Assembly: GCA_947259685.1 (NCBI GenBank)
Contig: CAMYNC010000165.1
Span: 1-5,576 of the forward strand
DNA length: 5,576 bases
Source of the DNA: an uncultured Desulfuromonadales bacterium
Lineage (GTDB): Bacteria > Desulfobacterota > Desulfuromonadia > Desulfuromonadales > Geopsychrobacteraceae
Direction: 5' to 3'
Shown here: in pieces, positions 1-5,180 of the stretch
Layout of the letters: the number at the start of each line of letters is the position of its first letter
Numbering within the stretch: the first letter of the stretch is position 1
The notes under the pieces: generated by a model
What the model was told of the DNA's origin: nothing
Database searches by the model: none
The model's input: only the letters and a program-made list of their open reading frames with translations
Program-made: the position numbers and the translations under genes

Positions 1-264
1 GTTGCTGACCCGGTCGCCGATCCGGATGCCGCTGACTCCAGGCCCCACGGCATCGACGGTGCCGGCCGCTTCGTAGCCGATCCGCGAGGGGAATTCGGGG
101 TTTTCCAGGTACTGGCCCTGGCGGAACATGACCTCGGCTCGATTGAGGCCGATGGCCTCTACCTTCAGGCGGACCTCACCTTCGTCGGGTTCGGTCAGCG
201 GCAACTCTTCGAGTTTGAGGACTTCAGCACCGCCCGTTTCATGGAAGCGAACGATCTTTGGCAT
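1..264 (-). CDS. Quinone-oxidoreductase-like MDR protein, N-terminal part (cut by window edge)
   Basis: This is the first 88 codons of a medium-chain dehydrogenase/reductase; the gene runs off the left edge of the window. The visible part is the GroES-like N-terminal domain. It begins MPKIVRFHETGGAEVLKLEE, then has VEAIGLNRAEVMFRQG (about residues 35-50), IGYEAAGTVDAVGPGV (62-77) and GDRV (83-86). The catalytic-zinc cysteine of alcohol dehydrogenases (GxCxxD) is replaced by GLNRAE. This is typical of zinc-independent, NADPH-dependent quinone oxidoreductases, which reduce quinones or enones in the cytoplasm. The ATG at 262-264 is preceded by AGGAGG six bases upstream, so the start is secure. 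It follows the hydrolase gene on the same strand after 112 bp and may be co-transcribed with it. The Rossmann domain is outside the window, so substrate and cofactor are inferred from the family. Confidence 0.85.
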   Translation of the reverse strand, partial: MPKIVRFHETGGAEVLKLEELPLTEPDEGEVRLKVEAIGLNRAEVMFRQGQYLENPEFPSRIGYEAAGTVDAVGPGVSGIRIGDRVSN

Positions 265-376
265 GGCAGGCCTCCTTTGATGGTTTTATGATGGCCATGA
301 GCCCGTAGCAGGAAGCTGCCGCGGATGGCAGGCCGCAAACAGCTCCTCGATAAAAATTTGTGCGGTGTCGGCTCGC

Positions 377-1261
377 TCAGGCCGCCCTGGAAAACATAAT
401 CTCCTTTTCCAGGAAGTCGCGAATCATGCCGGCGATAAGGTCATTGTCCTCTTCCAGTGCAAAGTGCCCGGTATCGAGCAGGTGGAACTCGATATGCTTG
501 AGATCCTTCTGGTAAGGATAAGCACCCTCTGCCGGGAAGATGTAATCGTTCCTACCCCAGGCGATCAGCATCGGCGGCTGATACTCCTTAAAATAGGCCT
601 GCCACTTGGGATAAAGGGGCGGGTTCGAGCCGTAGTCGTAGAACAGCTGCAGCTGGATCTCCTTGTTGCCGGGACGATCCATCAGAAACTGGTCGTGGAA
701 CCAGTTGTCGGGAGCGATGGCTTCCAGGTGGCGGACCCCATTGGTATACTGCCATTTGGTGGCTTCGAGGGTCAGCAGGTTGTTCTTCAATACCTCGGCA
801 CTCTCTTGCGTCTTTTCCTGCCAATAGGTCTTGATCGGATCCCAAAATTCCCCCAGGCCTTCGTCATAGGCATTGCCGTTCTGCACAATCAGTGACTCGA
901 CCCGCTCGGGATGTTTGGTCGCAATGCGATAGCCGACCGGGGCGCCGTAATCGAACAGGTACAGGCTGTATTTCTTCAGCCCCAATTGCTCGATAAAGCC
1001 ATCAATGACCTCCGAGAAGTGGTCAAAGCTGTAATCGAACTCGTCGACCTTGGGCATCGCGCTGTTACCGAAGCCGGGATAGTCCGGGGCCAGGACATGA
1101 AACCGGTCCGCCAGCGCCGGTATCAGGTTGCGGAACATGTGTGACGAGGTGGGAAAGCCGTGTAGCAAAAGAATCGTAGGTGCGTCTTTCGGACCCGCCT
1201 CACGGTAGAAGATCTCCAGACCTTCTATTTCCATGGTTTTGTGAAGCGTTTGGGCTAACAT
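377..1261 (-). CDS. Alpha/beta hydrolase, epoxide hydrolase/haloalkane dehalogenase-like
   Basis: A 294-residue cytoplasmic alpha/beta-fold hydrolase of full family length. The oxyanion-hole motif HGFPTSS is at residues 34-40. The nucleophile elbow reads LFDYGAPVG with Asp104 in the nucleophile position, the pattern of epoxide hydrolases and haloalkane/fluoroacetate dehalogenases rather than of serine esterases. The acid is probably Asp239 in WGRNDYIFP, and the general base is His266 in DTGHFALEE. The helical cap lies at about residues 130-225. The family forms an ester on the aspartate and hydrolyses it, opening epoxides or removing halide. Which substrate applies here cannot be read from the sequence. 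The ATG at 1259-1261 has AAGGAG at 1269-1274, seven bases upstream. A second ATG at codon 10 lacks such a site. No signal peptide is seen. The gene lies behind a terminator that separates it from the YHS gene, so it probably has its own promoter in 1262-1400. Confidence 0.9.
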   Translation of the reverse strand: MLAQTLHKTMEIEGLEIFYREAGPKDAPTILLLHGFPTSSHMFRNLIPALADRFHVLAPDYPGFGNSAMPKVDEFDYSFDHFSEVIDGFIEQLGLKKYSLYLFDYGAPVGYRIATKHPERVESLIVQNGNAYDEGLGEFWDPIKTYWQEKTQESAEVLKNNLLTLEATKWQYTNGVRHLEAIAPDNWFHDQFLMDRPGNKEIQLQLFYDYGSNPPLYPKWQAYFKEYQPPMLIAWGRNDYIFPAEGAYPYQKDLKHIEFHLLDTGHFALEEDNDLIAGMIRDFLEKEIMFSRAA

Positions 1262-1317
1262 GATTTTTCTCCTTTTTAAAAGTTTTTCCTGCTATTAATT
1301 TTTCTGCCTGCAATTCA

Positions 1318-1345
1318 ATCTTACTCCCGTTGGCTTCATTAACAA
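1318..1345 (-). promoter_or_regulatory. Possible promoter of the hydrolase gene
   Basis: On the minus strand TTGTTA (1340-1345) and TAAGAT (1318-1323) are separated by 16 bp. Each hexamer has about four of six consensus positions. It lies in the AT-richer part of the spacer, about 55 bp upstream of the hydrolase start, and downstream of the terminator at 1580-1615, where a new promoter would be needed. The match is modest and could be chance. Confidence 0.3.
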
Positions 1346-1579
1346 CAGACTCCCGGTGATTTTTCAGGGCCGCGATCCAGCCCGCTTTGTGCAGCTTCCA
1401 AACCTTCTGCGAAGGCCCTAGTTATGGAGGTTCCGGTCGGTACTTCAGCAACGCCGGGGAGGTGCCGGATCGCGAACCGACGTCCAAGCTGCTTCGTTCA
1501 GGTTGTAATCCTGAAAGCTCTGGTTGGTCCCGGAGAGATGGAGGGGTTTGAGATCGCCAAGCAAAAATGGCGGGTTGAG

Positions 1580-1615
1580 AAAAAAGAAACCCCCGCTCCG
1601 TAAAGAGCGGGGGTT
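1580..1615 (-). terminator. Strong Rho-independent terminator of the YHS gene
   Basis: Read on the minus strand, AACCCCCGCTC (complement of 1605-1615) pairs perfectly with GAGCGGGGGTT (complement of 1588-1598). This gives an 11-bp stem around a six-base loop. The second arm runs straight into TTTCTTTTTT (complement of 1580-1589), the expected U-tract. It lies about 50 bp after the YHS stop codon and should end leftward transcription from the divergent promoter. In the plus direction there is no U-tract. Confidence 0.9.
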
Positions 1616-1628
1616 GTCGGTGAGCGGA

Positions 1629-1653
1629 GGGGACGGACTCGAAGTCTGTCCCC
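1629..1653. repeat. GGGGACxGAC hairpin repeat (REP-like)
   Basis: GGGGACGGAC (1629-1638) and GTCTGTCCCC (1644-1653) form a 10-bp stem with a single G.T pair and a five-base loop, lying between the YHS stop codon and the terminator. There is no U-tract, so it is not itself an intrinsic terminator. From memory, closely similar 'GGGGACAGACT...AGTCTGTCCCC' hairpins are dispersed repeats in many proteobacterial genomes, often tied to REP-associated transposases. Only one copy is visible here, so the repeat call is inference. Confidence 0.55.
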
Positions 1654-1666
1654 AACTTTTCAAACC

Positions 1667-2128
1667 TCAGAGTTCGCTCGGAGCTTTGTCCTTGATCTTC
1701 GACCAGTTCGCATCCGCTTTCTTGATGCTGCCCGGGATGTCCTTCAGCCATGTCTTTTGGATTTCGGCGTCGAGATTGAGGTACAGCTTACCATCCACAA
1801 CGCGCCAGACCTCCGGATCGCTGTAGAACTTCTTGCCGACCGAGACGCCATAGGCGCAGTAACCGCCGTAGACCGGCAGGTACTTCTCGGGATTGCTGTC
1901 GAAGCGTTCTTTGTTCTGCTTATCAACAAAGAGGTAAGTTTCGCCAGCGTGCTCGGAGACGAAGTAGCCGCTGCCGCGCAGCGGTCCCCGCTCGCTGTGA
2001 TAGGACACCAGGTCATAGCCGGAGACGGCGACGGTCGCTTGTTCTATACTGTTCGCCAGTGCCGTTTGGCTGAAAAAAGCTAACAGCAGCGCGATGAGGG
2101 CGATGAAATAAGTTTGAATTCGTAACAT
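1667..2128 (-). CDS. Exported YHS-domain protein ((seleno)protein family, cysteine form)
   Basis: A 153-residue protein with an N-terminal signal peptide. A hydrophobic core follows MLRIQTYF, and the likely signal-peptidase site is after ALA at residue 25, so it acts outside the cytoplasmic membrane. The mature part carries a YHS-type domain: GYDLVSYH (37-44), YLFVDKQNKERFDSNPEKYLPVYGGYCAYG (about 65-94) and a conserved tail EVWRVVDGKLYLNLD followed by KTWLKDIPGSIKKADANW. Cys91 in GGYCAYG is encoded by TGC; in some members of this family the position is selenocysteine. Function is unproven; metal or redox binding is the usual guess. An upstream TTG at 2134 is only two bases from the Shine-Dalgarno, so the ATG at 2126-2128 is chosen. 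It lies 35 bp downstream of the ahpD-like remnant on the same strand, probably in one transcript, and is followed by two hairpins. Confidence 0.88.
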   Translation of the reverse strand: MLRIQTYFIALIALLLAFFSQTALANSIEQATVAVSGYDLVSYHSERGPLRGSGYFVSEHAGETYLFVDKQNKERFDSNPEKYLPVYGGYCAYGVSVGKKFYSDPEVWRVVDGKLYLNLDAEIQKTWLKDIPGSIKKADANWSKIKDKAPSEL

Positions 2129-2136
2129 GATCAAAT

Positions 2137-2143
2137 CTCCTTT
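2137..2143 (-). promoter_or_regulatory. Ribosome binding site deciding the YHS start
   Basis: AAAGGAG on the minus strand lies eight bases before the ATG at 2126-2128 but only two bases before the alternative TTG at 2132-2134. This favours the ATG and a 153-residue product. Confidence 0.8.
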
Positions 2144-2163
2144 ATCGTTTTAATCGGTTTCGG

Positions 2164-2681
2164 TTAGGCCGCGGATACGTTGGGCTCGGTGGTCACCACG
2201 GGGAAGTCAATCTCCGTCCCGGCGACGTGATTGAAGTAATTCGTGAACAGGTTGGCTGCGACATTGCCGATAATTTCGAAAGTTCGTCGTCAGTCACCTG
2301 GGCGCGCTTGACGACCAGGATTTGGGCAAACTGCAATGCCGCGCCAGTGCGGGCATCGTCAGCTTTGCCTTGCAGGTTCCTGGCCGCTTCAGCCTCATCC
2401 ACTCCGGCGGCCCGAGCAAGAAAACTGTGAGCGGAAGCACAGTAATCACAGCCATTGAAACCGGCGACCGTGAGAGCAATCTGCTCACGCAGTTTGGCAT
2501 CGAGGGTTCCTCCGGCCAGGGCGCCGCTGAAGTTCAGATAGCCCTTAAGGACCGTCGGTGACTGGGCAAGCGTCTTAAAAATATTGGGAACGCTGCCGAG
2601 TTGAGCGGCGATGCCGTCTAATTGACGTTTGGCTTGACCTTGTGCAGTTGCAGGATCGATTTGTTGAATACGCTGTTTCAT
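2164..2681 (-). pseudogene. AhpD/carboxymuconolactone-decarboxylase-like gene with frameshifting deletion
   Basis: The intact part matches the AhpD-like peroxidase-related family. It has LGSVPNIFKTLAQSP (about 28-42), GALAGGTLDAKLREQIAL (53-70, with Glu66) and the redox motif GCDYCASAH (77-85: Cys78, Cys81, His85). After VTDDEL (residue 134) the frame continues as unrelated residues and stops at 2193-2195, giving 162 residues. Another frame of the same DNA encodes EIIGNVAANLFTNYFNHVAG and ends at TAA 2164-2166, exactly the normal C-terminus of this family. The roughly 14 residues usually found between (xxVRxAGFxDxEIV) are missing, so about 40 bp have been lost together with the frame. The start at 2679-2681 has AGGAG seven bases upstream. 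The redox helix is intact, so a product with a foreign tail could still be made. Family members act as disulfide-linked peroxidase partners or decarboxylases. The gene is first behind the promoter at 2800-2828. Confidence 0.85.
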
Positions 2682-2774
2682 TTTGAATCTCCTCTATCTA
2701 AGAACTAAGCAATTATTGGCAGATCGGATAGGCTGGAAAACGACATTATGCCGCGTTGGCCAAAATAACTAACG

Positions 2775-2792
2775 AAACCGATCTGTATCGTT
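2775..2792. promoter_or_regulatory. Operator-like site 1 (at start of leftward transcript)
   Basis: AAACCGATCTGTATCGTT matches site 2 at 16 of 18 positions and lies exactly 30 bp from it. It contains the dyad CGAT-N4-ATCG. It begins about seven bases past the leftward -10, that is, over the expected transcription start, where a bound repressor would block initiation. It is assigned to the neighbouring TetR protein by position only. Confidence 0.7.
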
Positions 2793-2799
2793 ATGTGTA

Positions 2800-2828
2800 A
2801 ATATAAACAGATCTGTAGCGTTTGTCAA
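2800..2828 (-). promoter_or_regulatory. Near-consensus sigma70 promoter for the ahpD-like/YHS transcript
   Basis: On the minus strand TTGACA (complement of 2823-2828) and TATATT (complement of 2800-2805) are separated by exactly 17 bp. That is six of six and five of six consensus positions. Transcription should begin near 2793, leaving a leader of about 110 bases before the ATG at 2681. The strength of the promoter and its two embedded operator-like sites suggest a gene pair that is strongly expressed once repression is lifted. Confidence 0.85.
2805..2822. promoter_or_regulatory. Operator-like site 2 (inside leftward promoter spacer)
   Basis: AAACAGATCTGTAGCGTT contains the perfect 10-bp palindrome ACAGATCTGT. 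It covers the whole 17-bp spacer between the -35 and -10 of the leftward promoter and overlaps the last base of the -10. A TetR dimer here would exclude RNA polymerase. Confidence 0.75.
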
Positions 2829-2894
2829 GCTTTTCTATTTTAGCTTAATAACGTTATTAATATCAATAGTTTATCAATTGCTTTCGACTAAATG

Positions 2895-2924
2895 TTTGCA
2901 CATAACGATCTATTTATTTATAGT
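2895..2924 (+). promoter_or_regulatory. Probable promoter of tetR (and perhaps ahr)
   Basis: TTTGCA (2895-2900) and TATAGT (2919-2924) are 18 bp apart. The -10 has five of six consensus positions and the -35 has four. Transcription should start near 2931, within operator-like site 3, leaving a leader of about 35 bases before the tetR ATG. It is weaker than the leftward promoter, as is usual for a repressor gene. Confidence 0.6.
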
Positions 2925-2929
2925 AAAAG

Positions 2930-2947
2930 AAACAGACCTGTTAGTAT
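2930..2947. promoter_or_regulatory. Operator-like site 3 (at start of tetR transcript)
   Basis: AAACAGACCTGTTAGTAT shares AAACAGAyCTGT with site 2 and has the dyad AACAG-N2-CTGTT. It lies over the predicted tetR transcription start, just upstream of the Shine-Dalgarno AGGAGG at 2951-2956. This is what autorepression would need. Confidence 0.65.
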
Positions 2948-2964
2948 TTTAGGAGGATCATGAC

Positions 2965-3528
2965 ATGAAGCGCGCTCAGAAACGCGAACACCTGATCGAT
3001 GTCGCGACCGAGCTGTTCAATCGCCTCGGCTACCACGCAGCGGGGGTCGACCAGATCATTGCGGAGGCGGGGATCGCTAAAACCACGCTGTACAGGCACT
3101 TTAAGTCCAAGGACGATTTGATTGTCGCCGTATTGCGACGAATCGACGAGCGGTACCGAGACGATATGCGGCAGGCGGTTGATACTTTACCCCGTGAACC
3201 GAAGCAGAAGCTGCTGGCGACCTTCGATTTCCTGGAAAGTTGGTTCAAGGATGAGGAGTTTTATGGGTGCCCCTTTATGAGTGCAGCCGGCGAGTACGGC
3301 GAGCGCGGCAACCCCGTCTTTCAGGAAGCCGTGTTGCACAAGCGGTTGATGATCGCTTACTTCGAGGACCTCGCACGGACCGCAGAACTCGACGATCCAA
3401 AGCGGGTCGCCGAGGAGATCAACTTGTTACACGAGGGGGCGACCGCCGTTGCGCAGATCAACGGTGACCCCACCATTGCGCGCAAGGCGAAAATCGCTGC
3501 TGCCAGATTAATCAAAACCGTGAACTGA
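2965..3528 (+). CDS. TetR/AcrR-family transcriptional regulator
   Basis: A 187-residue cytoplasmic regulator of normal TetR length. The N-terminal helix-turn-helix spans about residues 5-52: REHLIDVATELFNRLGYHAA, then VDQIIAEAGIAKTTLYRHFKSKDDL, with the recognition helix near 38-46. The C-terminal part is the ligand and dimer domain. It contains FYGCPFMSAAGEYG (99-112), whose Cys102 sits in a GCPF motif seen in a group of TetR proteins; a thiol-sensing role is possible but unproven. AGGAGG at 2951-2956 is eight bases from this ATG. Another ATG at 2960 is only three bases from it and reaches a stop after two codons. The gene is divergent from the ahpD-like/YHS pair and followed by ahr after 82 bp. 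Three similar operator-like sites in the divergent region make it the probable repressor of both directions. The inducer is unknown; an aldehyde or other electrophile would fit the neighbours. Confidence 0.93.
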   Translation: MKRAQKREHLIDVATELFNRLGYHAAGVDQIIAEAGIAKTTLYRHFKSKDDLIVAVLRRIDERYRDDMRQAVDTLPREPKQKLLATFDFLESWFKDEEFYGCPFMSAAGEYGERGNPVFQEAVLHKRLMIAYFEDLARTAELDDPKRVAEEINLLHEGATAVAQINGDPTIARKAKIAAARLIKTVN

Positions 3529-3610
3529 TTATTTCACCCGGCTGCTCAATCTCTTTAATTTGTTTGGGCTATATTTACAAGATGAGACTCGAAATAAAAG
3601 GAGACTGGAG

Positions 3611-4612
3611 ATGATAAAAGCATACGCAGCATTTGAGCCTGGTGGCCCATTGAAGTCTTATGAATATGATCCCGGTTCGCTCAGTCCGCAGGATGTTGAG
3701 ATCAGCATTGAATATTGTGGAATCTGCCACAGCGACCTGAGCATGCTCGACAATGAATGGGGCATGACCCAGTATCCATTTGTCCCGGGCCACGAGGTGG
3801 TTGGGACAATTTCAGCAGTTGGTGAACAGGTGGCTCATCTACAGGCCGGTGAACGGGTGGGGTTGGGTTGGCATTCGGGTTACTGCATGACCTGCGGTGT
3901 CTGCATGTCCGGAGATCATAATCTGTGCGCCATGGCAGAGGGGACCATCATCGGGCGTCATGGAGGGATTGCCGATAAAGTTCGGGCCCATGCCGCCAGT
4001 GTCGTGCCACTACCGAAAAACATCGCTGCTGAAAGTGCCGGGCCATTGTTCTGTGCAGGGATTACGGTTTTTAACCCCCTGCTGCAGTTCAGCATCAAGC
4101 CGACCGATAAGGTCGCGGTGATCGGGATTGGTGGTCTGGGCCATCTAGCGCTGCAATTTTTTAATGCCTGGGGCTGTGAAGTCACCGCTTTCACCTCAAG
4201 TGCAGACAAGCGACCAGAGGCCCTGGAGCTAGGCGCCCATCAGACCATCAACTCCAGGTCTGCGGAGGAGCTCGAAGCAGCGACCGGGCATTTTGACCTG
4301 ATCTTGTCGACCGTCAATGTCAAACTGGACTGGAACGCATATCTCGGCACTCTGAAGCCGAAGGGCAGGCTGCATTTCGTCGGGGCGACCCTGGAGCCTC
4401 TTGATGTGGGGGTCTTCCCGCTGCTCCTGGGGCAACGCTCAATCTCCGCATCACCCGTCGGCAGCCCCGCCAGTATCGGCAGGATGCTCGAATTTGCTGC
4501 TCAGCATGGCATCAAGCCAGTCACGCAGAGTTTCGGTTTTGAGCAGGCCAATGAGGCTCTGGCGCATTTAAGAAGCGGGCAAGCGCGTTACCGCATTGTT
4601 CTGAGCAGGTAG
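3611..4612 (+). CDS. ahr: Zinc-dependent NADPH aldehyde reductase, Ahr/YjgB type
   Basis: A 333-residue medium-chain dehydrogenase of the cinnamyl-alcohol-dehydrogenase group, resembling E. coli Ahr (YjgB) along its length (recalled, not aligned): MIKAYAAFEPGG, YCGICHSDLSMLDNEWG and TVNVKLDW. Catalytic zinc ligands are Cys39, His61-Glu62 and Cys148 (PLFCAGITVF). Structural zinc cysteines are 92, 95, 98 and 106. The Rossmann motif GIGGLG is at 172-177. Small polar residues FTSSADKR (194-201) after the second strand fit a preference for NADPH. Such enzymes reduce a broad range of aldehydes to alcohols in the cytoplasm. The frame is open 17 codons further upstream, but AAGGAG at 3598-3603, seven bases before ATG 3611, fixes this start. 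It follows tetR by 82 bp and is probably in the same regulon. A -10-like TATATT at 3570-3575 has no good -35, so read-through from tetR is likely. Symbol by resemblance; orthology not proven. Confidence 0.9.
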   Translation: MIKAYAAFEPGGPLKSYEYDPGSLSPQDVEISIEYCGICHSDLSMLDNEWGMTQYPFVPGHEVVGTISAVGEQVAHLQAGERVGLGWHSGYCMTCGVCMSGDHNLCAMAEGTIIGRHGGIADKVRAHAASVVPLPKNIAAESAGPLFCAGITVFNPLLQFSIKPTDKVAVIGIGGLGHLALQFFNAWGCEVTAFTSSADKRPEALELGAHQTINSRSAEELEAATGHFDLILSTVNVKLDWNAYLGTLKPKGRLHFVGATLEPLDVGVFPLLLGQRSISASPVGSPASIGRMLEFAAQHGIKPVTQSFGFEQANEALAHLRSGQARYRIVLSR

Positions 4613-4639
4613 ATGCGAGTGGTGAAAGGGAGATTGCTG

Positions 4640-4674
4640 CAGCCCGTCCGCTCTCCGGGCCGCTTCGCTGGCTG
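4640..4674. terminator. Weak hairpin between convergent genes
   Basis: CAGCC (4640-4644) pairs with GGCTG (4670-4674), and GCCCG (4642-4646) can alternatively pair with CGGGC (4656-4660). It lies in the 67-bp gap between the convergent ends of ahr and the NTF2-like gene, where a bidirectional terminator would be useful. There is no U-tract on either side, so this is only a possibility. Confidence 0.25.
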
Positions 4675-4679
4675 AACCC

Positions 4680-5054
4680 TCATGGGTGCAGATGGAAGAC
4701 CTTATTCATGATCTTCCACTCCCCGTCGACTCTGAGCATCGTGAACAGGTCGGTAAACCGGTGGCCGGTCCAGTTGTCGAGTTCCAGTCGCACGGTGGCG
4801 ACCGTGTCGATGAGGTCGATGCTGGTGAACCGTGCTTGGAGTTCCGTTGCCGGACCGTTCTGGTCATTCCAGTCAAAGAGTAGCTGGATGGGGCCGGCAA
4901 ACAGGTCGTCACCGATATAGCCGAAGATCGTAGCCTCCGGGTGAAAAGCGGGCTTCATGTCGGCGCCTCGGCCAGACTTGGCGCCATCGATATACTGCTG
5001 GACGGTCTTGGCGATCGCGTCATAATCGCTCAGGTTGGTCGGTACATTACTCAT
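4680..5054 (-). CDS. NTF2-like / putative lumazine-binding family protein
   Basis: A 124-residue cytoplasmic protein with the small alpha+beta cone fold expected of the NTF2/SnoaL superfamily, closest in style to the putative lumazine-binding group. An N-terminal helix DYDAIAKTVQQYIDGAKSGR (10-29) is followed by MKPAFHPEATIFGYIGDDLF (33-52). Then come strands ARFTSIDLIDTVATVRLELDNW (74-95), FTDLFTMLRVDGEWKIMNKVFHLHP (100-124). No catalytic set can be assigned: members bind or isomerise small molecules and many have no known role. A TTG at 5087 would add 11 residues, but GGAGGTGA at 5062-5069 points to the ATG at 5052-5054. It is convergent with ahr and has its own promoter candidate, so it need not belong to the TetR regulon. 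Confidence 0.85.
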   Translation of the reverse strand: MSNVPTNLSDYDAIAKTVQQYIDGAKSGRGADMKPAFHPEATIFGYIGDDLFAGPIQLLFDWNDQNGPATELQARFTSIDLIDTVATVRLELDNWTGHRFTDLFTMLRVDGEWKIMNKVFHLHP

Positions 5055-5061
5055 AGGTCTC

Positions 5062-5069
5062 TCACCTCC
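5062..5069 (-). promoter_or_regulatory. Full-length Shine-Dalgarno deciding the NTF2-like start
   Basis: GGAGGTGA on the minus strand is complementary to eight consecutive bases of the 16S rRNA anti-Shine-Dalgarno. It stands seven bases before the ATG at 5052-5054. It lies inside the longer open frame that starts at TTG 5087, so that upstream start is rejected. Confidence 0.85.
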
Positions 5070-5152
5070 CCTGGGCGTTGTCGTCAAGGGTGTATTTCCC
5101 CTCTGCTAGCGGTCGGGGGCGCCGCTTAACTATTCTTAAGTAGTTTTTTTAG

Positions 5153-5180
5153 ACTTTACCCTCCCACTACCCCTTGTCAA
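5153..5180 (-). promoter_or_regulatory. Probable promoter of the NTF2-like gene, with palindrome over the -35
   Basis: On the minus strand TTGACA (complement of 5175-5180) and TAAAGT (complement of 5153-5158) are 16 bp apart. The -35 is perfect and the -10 has four of six consensus positions. The -35 is embedded in CCCTTG-T-CAAGGG (5171-5183), a perfect 6-bp dyad around one base. A similar half, TCAAGGGT, recurs at 5084-5091. This could be a repressor site, but it does not resemble the AAACxGAyCTGT sites next to tetR. Confidence 0.55.

Larger units (their letters stand above)
1262..1666. other. 405-bp spacer without a convincing gene
   Basis: The spacer holds the hydrolase ribosome site, a weak promoter candidate, the terminator and the hairpin repeat listed separately. 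It also contains small dyads: CCTTC/GAAGG at 1403-1415, TTCAGG/CCTGAA at 1497-1515, and CGCGATCC (1371-1378) repeated inverted at 1467-1474. Short open frames cross it on both strands, for example 1424-1603 on the plus strand (59 codons) and a 52-codon minus frame without a start. None has a ribosome site or a recognisable domain. I take the stretch as non-coding or as unrecognised gene debris. Confidence 0.6.

Noticed and set aside
312..333. CTGCC/GGCAG dyad between the hydrolase and the quinone-oxidoreductase gene
   Set aside because: Only five base pairs and no U-tract; it is not a credible terminator, so co-transcription stays possible.
1424..1603. Plus-strand 59-codon open frame (begins MEVPVGTSATPG)
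   Set aside because: No ribosome site, no recognisable domain, and its end runs into the terminator stem of the opposite strand.
1617..1643. tRNA 3'-end-like string (TTCGAGTCCGTCCCC on the minus strand)
   Set aside because: No matching T-stem 5' half, anticodon arm or acceptor partner; the bases are explained by the GGGGAC hairpin.
1422..1751. Longer minus- and plus-strand open frames crossing the spacer and the end of the YHS gene
   Set aside because: They overlap the YHS gene or the terminator, are proline/serine-rich without a domain, and lack ribosome sites.
2163..2170. GTTAGGC, an integron attC-like core site
   Set aside because: No second core site or L boxes at suitable spacing; the bases are part of the ahpD-like stop region.
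5127..5150. Hairpin-like CTTAA/TTAAG followed by a T-run as a plus-strand terminator
   Set aside because: The stem is five AT-rich pairs and no plus-strand gene ends before it.
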